From: Clostridia bacterium
GTDB taxonomy: Bacteria > Bacillota > Clostridia > Oscillospirales > CAG-272
Assembly (NCBI GenBank): GCA_017455185.1
Contig: JAFTBN010000043.1
Location: 1 to 48,003, forward strand
Direction of reading: 5' to 3'
DNA: 48,003 nt
Shown here: in pieces, positions 41,567 to 48,003 of the stretch
How positions within the stretch are numbered: position 1 is the first letter of the stretch
Layout of the letters: every line of letters begins with the position of its first letter
Program-made: the position numbers and the translations under genes
Notes under the pieces: model-generated
Database searches by the model: none
What the model was told of the DNA's origin: nothing
Seen by the model: the letters and a program-made list of their open reading frames with translations, nothing else

Positions 41567-42301
41567 ATGGCAGACGTGTATGCTTGCGGAGATGTAAAGA
41601 CCGTTTTGTCCGGAAATGTGTATCCGGGTCGCGGAATCATGATCGGAAAGACGCCGGACGGCCGGAAGGCTTTGACGGTGTACTTTATCATGGGTCGAAG
41701 TGAAAACAGCCGGAACCGGGTGTTTCGGGAACAGCCCAACGGGGACCTGATTATCTATCCGTTTGACGAGAGCAAGGTAAAGGATCCGTCGTTGATTATC
41801 TATTCGCCGGTCCGGTCTTATGGAAACCGGCTGATTGTGACGAACGGAGACCAGACGGATACCGTTTATGAGTATCTTGCAAAGAACCAGAGTTTCGAGG
41901 ATGCTCTGGCAACTCGCTGCTTCGAGCCGGACGGACCGAATTTTACCCCTCGCATCAGCGGCATGCTGAACTTCGGGGGCGGCGACTTCACGTATGAGAT
42001 GAGTATTCTGAAGAGCGCGGACGCGCAGGGAAGCGCCTGCAACCGGTTCCATTTCTCTTATGCGGCGGTTCCGGGTGTCCTGCACTTCATTCACACCTAT
42101 CTGGGAGATGGAAACCCAATTCCCACTTTCTGCGGAGAACCCGAGCGGCTGGCCTGCCCGGATGCATCGGATGCCGCACAGATTGCAAAGATGGTCTGGG
42201 ACGCGCTCAACGCAGACAACAAGGTGGCCCTGGAGGTCCGCCTGATCGATCTGGAGAGCGGAAAGACCGACAAGGCAATCATCAACCGTCACGGAGGCTG
42301 A
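41567..42301 (+). CDS. IMP cyclohydrolase, PurO-like
   Basis: A 244-aa enzyme of the PurO-type IMP cyclohydrolase family (not the PurH N-terminal domain) that closes FAICAR to IMP, the last step of de novo purine synthesis. Family-like segments include VYPGRGIMIG (18-27), VYFIMGRSENSRNR (near 38-51) and SPVRSYGNRLIVTNGDQTD (near 78-96). The NTN-hydrolase-like fold is inferred from the family. The ATG follows TTTGGAGG directly after the riboswitch terminator. It is first in the operon with purB, purH (C-terminal domain) and fhs, which supports the assignment. Confidence 0.9.
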   Translation: MADVYACGDVKTVLSGNVYPGRGIMIGKTPDGRKALTVYFIMGRSENSRNRVFREQPNGDLIIYPFDESKVKDPSLIIYSPVRSYGNRLIVTNGDQTDTVYEYLAKNQSFEDALATRCFEPDGPNFTPRISGMLNFGGGDFTYEMSILKSADAQGSACNRFHFSYAAVPGVLHFIHTYLGDGNPIPTFCGEPERLACPDASDAAQIAKMVWDALNADNKVALEVRLIDLESGKTDKAIINRHGG

Positions 42302-42302
42302 T

Positions 42303-43742
42303 ATGGCGCAGAATTCAAGAGAAAAATACGTCTCGCCCCTGTCTACCCGCTATGCGAGCGACGAGATGCAGTTTGTGTTTTCGGATACCTTCAAGTTCCG
42401 CACCTGGCGCAGACTCTGGATCTCTCTTGCCAAAGCGGAGCAGGCACTCGGTCTGCCGATTACGGATGAGCAGATCGCCCAGATGGAGGCGCACCGGGAT
42501 GACGTGAACTTCGAGGTGGCCGAAGCCCGGGAGAAGGAAGTCCGGCATGACGTCATGTCGCACGTATATGCTTTCGGACAGCAGTGCCCGCTGGCCGAGC
42601 CGATCATTCATCTGGGCGCGACCTCCTGCTACGTAGGGGACAACACCGACGTCATCGTATTGAGAGAGGCGTCCCGGATTGTGATGAAAAAAGCAACCCA
42701 GGTTCTGGCCAATCTGAAGGATTTTGCTCTCCGGTATAAATCCATGCCGGCGTTGGCGTATACCCATCTGCAGCCTGCCCAGCTGACCACGGTGGGAAAG
42801 AGAGCCACGCTGTGGATGTACGAACTGTCCATGGACGTGGAGGAACTGGCGCACCGGATGGATTCGCTGCTTCTCCTGGGTTCCAAGGGAACGACCGGCA
42901 CCCAGGCCTCCTTTATGGAACTGTTCGGCGGCGATGAATCCAAAATCCGGGAAATGGAAGCCCGGATTGCAAAGGACATGGGCTTTTCGGGTGTGGTTCC
43001 GGTATCGGGACAGACCTATTCCAGGAAAGTGGACGCGTATTTTCTGGCGGTGCTTTCCGGCATCGCGCAGAGCGCTTACAAGTTTGCCAACGATTTGCGG
43101 CTGCTGCAGTCCTTCGAGGAAATGGAGGAACCGTTTGAATCCAAGCAGATCGGTTCTTCGGCCATGCCTTACAAGCGGAATCCGATGCGGAGCGAGAGAA
43201 TCTGCGCCCTGGCCCGCTACGTCACCGTGGACAGCCTGAATCCGGCGCTGACCGCCAGCACGCAGTGGTTTGAGAGAACGCTGGACGACAGCGCCAACAA
43301 GCGCATTTCGGTGGCCGAGGCGTTTCTGGCAACCGACGCGATTCTGAATCTCTATATCAACATCACCCAGGGGCTTGTCGTGTACGACCGGGTCGTGGAA
43401 CGCCGCGTGATGGAGAAACTTCCGTTTATGGCGACCGAGAACGTGATGATGCAGGCGGTCAAGCGGGGCGGAGACCGGCAGCAGCTGCATGAAAAGCTGC
43501 GGGTGCATTCCCACGCGGCGGCTTACCGGGTCAAGGCGGGAGACGGCGTGAACGATCTCGTGGACCGCATGGCCGGGGATCCGGCGTTCGGCCTGACCAA
43601 AGAGGAAATCCTGAACGAACTGAAGCCTTCGCTGTACATCGGGCGCTGTCCTTCGCAGGTGGAGGAGTTTGTCGCGCAGGTCATCGATCCATTGCTGAAA
43701 AAATATCACACCGAAGACGTCACAGCGACGCTGCATGTATAA
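42303..43742 (+). CDS. purB: Adenylosuccinate lyase
   Basis: A 479-aa fumarase/aspartase-superfamily lyase that acts twice in purine synthesis: SAICAR to AICAR, and adenylosuccinate to AMP. Substrate-binding HLGATS (near 100) and THLQPAQ are present. The signature loop GSSAMPYKRNPMRSE near 285-299 carries the catalytic Ser. The length matches the longer eukaryote-like PurB subgroup common in Clostridia. The ATG lies 1 nt after the upstream stop and follows GGAGG. By producing AICAR (ZMP), it makes the riboswitch ligand of its own operon. Confidence 0.97.
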   Translation: MAQNSREKYVSPLSTRYASDEMQFVFSDTFKFRTWRRLWISLAKAEQALGLPITDEQIAQMEAHRDDVNFEVAEAREKEVRHDVMSHVYAFGQQCPLAEPIIHLGATSCYVGDNTDVIVLREASRIVMKKATQVLANLKDFALRYKSMPALAYTHLQPAQLTTVGKRATLWMYELSMDVEELAHRMDSLLLLGSKGTTGTQASFMELFGGDESKIREMEARIAKDMGFSGVVPVSGQTYSRKVDAYFLAVLSGIAQSAYKFANDLRLLQSFEEMEEPFESKQIGSSAMPYKRNPMRSERICALARYVTVDSLNPALTASTQWFERTLDDSANKRISVAEAFLATDAILNLYINITQGLVVYDRVVERRVMEKLPFMATENVMMQAVKRGGDRQQLHEKLRVHSHAAAYRVKAGDGVNDLVDRMAGDPAFGLTKEEILNELKPSLYIGRCPSQVEEFVAQVIDPLLKKYHTEDVTATLHV

Positions 43743-43756
43743 AGGAGGAAGGAAGC

Positions 43757-44941
43757 ATGAAAGAGTTTGAGTTGAAGTACGGCTGCAATCCCAACCAGAA
43801 GCCGGCACGCATTTATATGAAGGACGGATCCGATCTGCCGCTGCAGATTCTGAACGGCCGTCCGGGTTACATCAATTTTTTGGACGCCTTCAATTCCTGG
43901 CAGCTGGTCAAGGAACTGAAAGAGGCGCTGGGCCTTCCTTGCGCAACCTCGTTCAAGCACGTTTCCCCGACGTCCGCTGCTGTGGGTATCCCGCTTCCCG
44001 AAAAGCTGAAGCGCGCCTGCTTTGTGGACGACATCTCCGGCCTTGACGATTCGCCTCTGGCTTGCGCTTATGCCCGTGCGAGAGGCACGGACCGTCAGTC
44101 TTCCTTCGGCGACTGGATTGCGCTTTCGGACGTTTGCGACGTGACTACCGCCACCCTGATCAAGCGGGAAGTATCGGACGGCATCATCGCGCCCGGATAT
44201 GAACCCGAGGCTTTGGAAATCCTGAAATCCAAGCGCAAGGGCGGATACAACATCGTACAGATCGATCCCGATTACGTTCCCGAAGTAACCGAAACCAAAC
44301 AGGTCTTTGGAATCACATTCGAGCAGGGCCGGAACAATTTTAGGATTGACCGGGCGCTGCTGGAGAATGTGGTGACCGAAAACAAGAAGCTGCCGGAGAG
44401 CGCCGTCCGCGACCTGATTGTGGCGCTCATTACGCTGAAATATACACAGTCCAACTCGGTCTGCTATGCGGTGGACGGGCAGGCCATCGGTGTAGGCGCC
44501 GGCCAGCAGTCCCGGATTTACTGCACCCGTCTTGCAGGCAGCAAGGCGGACATCTGGCATCTCCGTCAGCATGACAAAGTGCTCGGACTTCCGTTCCGTC
44601 CGGAACTGGGACGTCCGGAAAGAGACAATGTTATCGACGTATATCTTTCGGCAGACTGCGAGGACGTGCTGGGAGAGAAGGTCTGGCAGAATTACTTTAC
44701 CGAAAGACCCGAACCCTTTACGGCTCAGGAGCAGAAAGCCTATCTGTCCACGATTCACGGCGTGGCGGTCGGCTCGGACGCTTTCTTCCCGTTTGACGAC
44801 AACATCGAGCGGGCCCGCAGAAGCGGAGCGGATTACATTGCGGAGCCCGGCGGATCCATCCGGGACGATCTGGTCATTTCCTGCTGCAACAAATACAACA
44901 TGGTGATGGCGTTTACCGGCATGCGGTTGTTCCATCATTGA
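43757..44941 (+). CDS. purH: AICAR formyltransferase (stand-alone PurH C-terminal domain)
   Basis: A 394-aa phosphoribosylaminoimidazolecarboxamide formyltransferase that moves a formyl group from 10-formyl-THF to AICAR. Only the AICARFT domain is present; the cyclohydrolase domain of bifunctional PurH (about 130 aa) is absent and is supplied by the PurO-like gene two positions upstream. The Lys-His pair lies in [13 protein letters not shown] (about 66-78). [40 protein letters not shown] and the C-terminal [11 protein letters not shown] match the family. The ATG follows AAAGGAGGAAGG, 14 nt after purB. Confidence 0.95.
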   Translation: MKEFELKYGCNPNQKPARIYMKDGSDLPLQILNGRPGYINFLDAFNSWQLVKELKEALGLPCATSFKHVSPTSAAVGIPLPEKLKRACFVDDISGLDDSPLACAYARARGTDRQSSFGDWIALSDVCDVTTATLIKREVSDGIIAPGYEPEALEILKSKRKGGYNIVQIDPDYVPEVTETKQVFGITFEQGRNNFRIDRALLENVVTENKKLPESAVRDLIVALITLKYTQSNSVCYAVDGQAIGVGAGQQSRIYCTRLAGSKADIWHLRQHDKVLGLPFRPELGRPERDNVIDVYLSADCEDVLGEKVWQNYFTERPEPFTAQEQKAYLSTIHGVAVGSDAFFPFDDNIERARRSGADYIAEPGGSIRDDLVISCCNKYNMVMAFTGMRLFHH

Positions 44942-44960
44942 TCAAGGGAGGAGATTCATT

Positions 44961-46628
44961 ATGCGTTCTGACATTGAAATCGCTCAGTCGGTTCAGCTGA
45001 AACCGATTACGGAAATCGCACACAGCCTGCACATCGAAGACGATGAAATCGAACAGTACGGCAAGTACAAGGCGAAAATCGCCCTTTCCCAGTTGGAGAA
45101 GAACAAGGATCATCAGGGCAAACTGATCCTGGTGACCGCGATAACGCCGACTCCGGCCGGAGAAGGCAAGACGACCACCACCATCGGTCTGGCGGATGCT
45201 TTGCACCGTATGGGCAAGAAGGTGGTTGCCGCTCTGCGCGAACCTTCGCTGGGCCCCGTGTTCGGTGTGAAGGGCGGAGCCGCAGGCGGCGGTTATTCGC
45301 AGGTGGCCCCGATGGAGGACATCAACCTGCATTTCACCGGTGACTTTCATGCCATCGGCGCGGCCAACAACCTTCTGGCCGCAATGCTCGACAATCACAT
45401 TTATCAGGGGAACGCGCTGAACATCGATCCCAGGCGTATCACCTGGCGCCGGTGCGTGGATATGAACGACAGGCAGCTGCGCTTTATCACCGACGGCCTG
45501 GGCGGACGGGTCAACGGCGTGCCGCGCGAGGACGGATACGACATCACGGTCGCTTCCGAAATCATGGCGGTTCTTTGTCTGTCCAGTTCCGTGACCGACC
45601 TCAAGGAACGTCTTTCCCGGATCGTTGTGGGCTATACGTACAACGAGGAGCCGGTAACGGCCGGACAACTGAAGGCGGTCGGCGCGATGACGGCGCTTCT
45701 CAAAGACGCGCTCAAGCCCAACCTGGTTCAGACGCTGGAAGGAACGCCCGCGTTTGTGCACGGCGGACCTTTTGCCAACATCGCGCATGGCTGCAATTCG
45801 GTTCTCGCGACCCGGATGGCATTGTCCCTGAGCGATTATACGGTCACCGAGGCCGGATTCGGTGCGGACCTGGGGGCAGAGAAGTTCCTGGATATCAAGT
45901 GCCGTATGGCGGGACTCCGTCCTTCGGCCGTCGTAGTGGTCGCGACCATCCGTGCGCTGAAGATGCACGGCGGTCTGCCCAAGACCGAACTGAACCAGGA
46001 GAACCTGGAGGCTCTTCGCGCAGGACTGCCGAATCTGGACCGTCATATTTCCAATATGCAGAATGTGTACGGATTGCCTGTGGTGGTGGCCATCAACCGC
46101 TTCCCGAGCGATACGGACGCCGAGGTCGAACTGGTTCGCTCCGTGTGCCGGGAGAGAGGCGTGCACGTGGCTCTTTCGGATGTCTGGGCCAAAGGCGGCG
46201 AGGGCGGAATCGAACTGGCGGAGGAAGTCATCCGTCTGTGCGACCAGCCCAGCACCTTCAGGTATAGCTATGAACTGTCCGAATCGCTGGAAGAAAAATT
46301 GACCCATCTGGCGACCCGTGTTTACGGGGGCAAGGGAATTACCATTACTCCTGCCGCTGCCAAGCAGCTGGCCCAATTGAAGAAACTCGGGTTTGACGGT
46401 ATGCCGGTCTGCGTTGCGAAGACGCAGTACAGTTTTTCGGATGATCCGACCCTTTTGGGCGCGCCGACCGATTTCTCGGTGACCATTCGCCAGTTGAAAG
46501 TTTCCGCCGGCGCGGGTTTTGTGGTCGCGCTGACCGGGGAAGTGATGACGATGCCCGGACTGCCGAAGGTTCCGGCGGCCGAGAAGATCGACGTAGATGA
46601 AAAAGGAGTTATTTCCGGCTTGTTCTGA
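44961..46628 (+). CDS. fhs: Formate-tetrahydrofolate ligase
   Basis: A 555-aa enzyme (10-formyl-THF synthetase) that makes 10-formyl-THF from formate, THF and ATP. The P-loop is [12 protein letters not shown] (62-73). [21 protein letters not shown] follows, plus the folate-site FTGDFHAI and the C-terminal [18 protein letters not shown]. The length is standard. It supplies the cosubstrate for the AICARFT encoded just upstream, matching the ZTP riboswitch logic that ZMP rises when 10-formyl-THF falls. The ATG follows AAGGGAGGAG. A strong terminator follows directly. Confidence 0.98.
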   Translation: MRSDIEIAQSVQLKPITEIAHSLHIEDDEIEQYGKYKAKIALSQLEKNKDHQGKLILVTAITPTPAGEGKTTTTIGLADALHRMGKKVVAALREPSLGPVFGVKGGAAGGGYSQVAPMEDINLHFTGDFHAIGAANNLLAAMLDNHIYQGNALNIDPRRITWRRCVDMNDRQLRFITDGLGGRVNGVPREDGYDITVASEIMAVLCLSSSVTDLKERLSRIVVGYTYNEEPVTAGQLKAVGAMTALLKDALKPNLVQTLEGTPAFVHGGPFANIAHGCNSVLATRMALSLSDYTVTEAGFGADLGAEKFLDIKCRMAGLRPSAVVVVATIRALKMHGGLPKTELNQENLEALRAGLPNLDRHISNMQNVYGLPVVVAINRFPSDTDAEVELVRSVCRERGVHVALSDVWAKGGEGGIELAEEVIRLCDQPSTFRYSYELSESLEEKLTHLATRVYGGKGITITPAAAKQLAQLKKLGFDGMPVCVAKTQYSFSDDPTLLGAPTDFSVTIRQLKVSAGAGFVVALTGEVMTMPGLPKVPAAEKIDVDEKGVISGLF

Positions 46629-46638
46629 CCGGAATGCG

Positions 46639-46667
46639 AATTGCCCCGGGCAGACCGGGGCAATTTT
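46639..46667 (+). terminator. Intrinsic terminator after fhs
   Basis: An 11-bp stem AATTGCCCCGG (46639-46649)/CCGGGGCAATT (46655-46665) is followed by TT (four Ts in all). The next gene starts 16 nt later with no room for a promoter between. Confidence 0.85.
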
Positions 46668-46682
46668 GGAAAGGAGGAAGGA

Positions 46683-47753
46683 ATGTTTTCAGGTATTGCG
46701 AATTCCATGTCCACCATGCACAGACTGTCCGAGGCGAAAAGCCGCTCGATTTCGGCCGAAAACCCAACGGGAGAACCCGGGCAGGGCGGTCGGGCAGAGA
46801 CCGGTGTTTCGGCGTCCTGCGCTCGCGAACTGGGCGTAGGCTGGAAAATTAACCCTTATGTTCTCATCGAGCCGGGGCAGGAGTCCGTTCTGGCAGACAT
46901 TCACGGGGCAGGAGCCATCGAGCATATCTGGATGACCATCGGACCTGCTGCCTGGCGGGAAATGATTTTGCGGATGTATTGGGACGACGCGCCCGTTCCG
47001 GCCGTAGAAGTGCCGGCCGGGGATTTCTTTGCCAACGGCTGGAACGAATACGCTCCCGTAAACTCTTTGCCGATATGCGTCAATCCCGCGCGTGCGTTCA
47101 ACTGCTATTGGACGATGCCGTTTTTCAAGCGGGCCAGAATCACGATGGAAAACCGTTCGGACCAGACCATACCGCTGTACTATCAGGTGGATTACGTCCT
47201 GGGCCAGCCCGAGGAGGACAGCGCGTATTTCTGTGCGACCTTCCGCCGGTCCAACCCGACGAAAAATTCGATTCACACGCTTCTGGCCGTGCCCGGAAAG
47301 GGCCATTATGTCGGCACATATCTGGCATGGCAGGTTAACAACAATGGCTGGTGGGGCGAAGGAGAAATGAAATTTTACATGGACGGAGACCGTGAGTTTC
47401 CTACCATATGCACCACGGGAACCGAGGATTATTTCGGAGGAGCGTACAATTTTGATGTGCCGGGGCAGGGGTATGCGACTTTTTCCGGGCCTTATACCGG
47501 CATGCCGCAAAGGCTGGCGCCGGACGGTTTGTACCGGGCCAATACCCGGTTCGGCCTTTACCGGTTCCATCTGACAGATCCCGTTCGGTTTGAGAATGGC
47601 ATCAGGGTGGAGATCCAGGATCTGGGCTGGAGAAGACCGGGGCTGTATCTGGCGCAGCAGAGTGATATTGCGTCGGTCGCGTTCTTCTATCAGGCCGGGA
47701 ACACCTTTGTTCAGCCGCCCTTGTACAGCCGGGATTATATGGAGATTATCTGA
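46683..47753 (+). CDS. GH172 (DUF2961) glycoside hydrolase-like protein
   Basis: A 356-aa protein of the DUF2961/GH172 family, whose studied members act on fructofuranosides and arabinofuranosides (for example difructose dianhydride I synthase/hydrolase). The double jelly-roll core shows GAGAIEHIWMTIG near 75-87, MYWDDAPVPAVEVPAGDFF near 98-116, and the likely catalytic-glutamate motif TTGTEDYFGGAYNF near 243-256. There is no signal peptide, so it is cytosolic. The ATG follows AAAGGAGGAAGG. It directly trails the fhs terminator, so it is either read through from the purine operon or driven by a promoter inside fhs. Its link to purine metabolism is not obvious. Confidence 0.88.
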   Translation: MFSGIANSMSTMHRLSEAKSRSISAENPTGEPGQGGRAETGVSASCARELGVGWKINPYVLIEPGQESVLADIHGAGAIEHIWMTIGPAAWREMILRMYWDDAPVPAVEVPAGDFFANGWNEYAPVNSLPICVNPARAFNCYWTMPFFKRARITMENRSDQTIPLYYQVDYVLGQPEEDSAYFCATFRRSNPTKNSIHTLLAVPGKGHYVGTYLAWQVNNNGWWGEGEMKFYMDGDREFPTICTTGTEDYFGGAYNFDVPGQGYATFSGPYTGMPQRLAPDGLYRANTRFGLYRFHLTDPVRFENGIRVEIQDLGWRRPGLYLAQQSDIASVAFFYQAGNTFVQPPLYSRDYMEII

Positions 47754-47899
47754 CCGGCTTCTGAAACCGGCCTGAATCCCGTAAGGCCCAAAACCGGTCG
47801 GGCATCAAGAAAGTCTCTTGCTGCACCCGAAAAGGGGATTTGGTTTTCAGGTCTTCAAAGGCACTTAGGAATTGTCCCTAAATTATTTCCCGATTTTAA
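47754..47899 (+). other. Intergenic region after the GH172 gene
   Basis: No gene is visible. Small inverted repeats are present: CCGG...CCGG near 47756-47775 and TTAGG/CCTAA at 47865-47881. The latter is followed by a T/A-rich stretch and may be a weak terminator. Base composition turns abruptly AT-rich after about 47870. Confidence 0.4.
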
Positions 47900-47928
47900 T
47901 TGACAAGATTAACTAAATATGTTATAAT
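47900..47928 (+). promoter_or_regulatory. Perfect consensus sigma-A promoter of the final partial gene
   Basis: TTGACA (47900-47905), 17 nt, TATAAT (47923-47928), 33 nt before the ATG. Confidence 0.92.
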
Positions 47929-47932
47929 CAAA

Positions 47933-47948
47933 CTAACAAAATTGTTAG
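47933..47948 (+). promoter_or_regulatory. Palindromic operator-like site
   Basis: A perfect 16-bp inverted repeat, CTAACAAA/ATTGTTAG-type (CTAACAA-AA-TTGTTAG), lies between the -10 box and the Shine-Dalgarno AGGGGA, covering the expected transcription start. This position suits a dimeric repressor, possibly the product of the gene itself. Confidence 0.6.
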
Positions 47949-47960
47949 GGGATTATAGCA

Positions 47961-48003
47961 ATGGAAACACATGATAAATTAAATAACGTTTTACAATCCG
48001 TAT
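47961..48003 (+). CDS. Partial CDS, possibly a MarR-type regulator (N-terminus only)
   Basis: Only the first 14 codons are in the window (METHDKLNNVLQSV). The ATG follows AGGGGATT. The short sequence resembles the start of some MarR-family regulators (KLNxVL helix), and the adjacent palindrome fits an autoregulated repressor, but this is a guess from 14 residues. Codon use is AT-rich, unlike the rest of the window. Confidence 0.5.
   Translation, partial: METHDKLNNVLQSV

Overview
The window reads as a chromosomal segment of a Gram-positive anaerobe of class Clostridia, probably a gut Oscillospirales/Ruminococcaceae-like lineage (inferred). Reasons: moderately high GC by eye, AAGGAGG-type Shine-Dalgarno sites, near-consensus sigma-A promoters that almost all have a 17-nt spacer, an NfnAB flavin-bifurcating pair, a stand-alone AICAR transformylase paired with a PurO-type IMP cyclohydrolase, and GH78, GH172 and GH25 carbohydrate or wall enzymes. 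No CRISPR array, phage, IS element or plasmid module was seen.

Layout. 1-288 is the 3' end of a 23S rRNA; no 5S gene follows before a bidirectional terminator. 501-6120 (minus) is one tight operon: PlsY-like protein, methyltransferase, FolC-like pseudoenzyme, NfnA, NfnB. 6276-9854 (minus) holds a solute-binding lipoprotein, an M24 peptidase and an endonuclease IV-like protein, behind a His/Arg/Gly tRNA cluster (9905-10151). lysA (minus) diverges from yqeG-recG plus an acidic hypothetical protein. 15217-19803 (minus) holds a Cthe_2159-like lipoprotein, a catalytically dead VanY-like protein, pnp and rpsO. ftsK and a surface propeller protein run on plus to 25054. A membrane-fused spermidine synthase-like gene is on minus. 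pgk, tpiA, rbfA and a DHH (NrnA-like) gene follow on plus, then a minus block of DJ-1, 5-formyl-THF cyclo-ligase and a CPBP protease. 33167-39227 holds an HD protein, a Cys-rich-repeat GH25 lysozyme (minus), a small membrane protein (minus), an alpha-L-rhamnosidase and YfbR. A Na/Pi symporter with a PhoU domain is on minus.

The most coherent system is at 41415-46628. A ZTP/ZMP riboswitch with a terminator platform precedes purO-like IMP cyclohydrolase, purB, AICAR formyltransferase (purH C-terminal domain only) and fhs. ZMP/ZTP accumulates when 10-formyl-THF is short. The operon makes 10-formyl-THF (Fhs), uses it to consume ZMP (AICARFT), closes the ring (IMPCH), and contains PurB, which forms AICAR and AMP. 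A GH172 gene sits directly behind the operon terminator. The window ends inside an AT-rich gene with a perfect palindrome between its promoter and start codon.

The main unusual theme is apparent pseudoenzymes. A FolC homologue has lost its P-loop, a VanY homologue has lost all its zinc ligands, and a PlsY homologue has lost motif 1. Other leads are an rpsO leader that can hide its own ribosome-binding site, an unassigned structured leader before the HD gene, and a 53-nt hairpin element near 15160.
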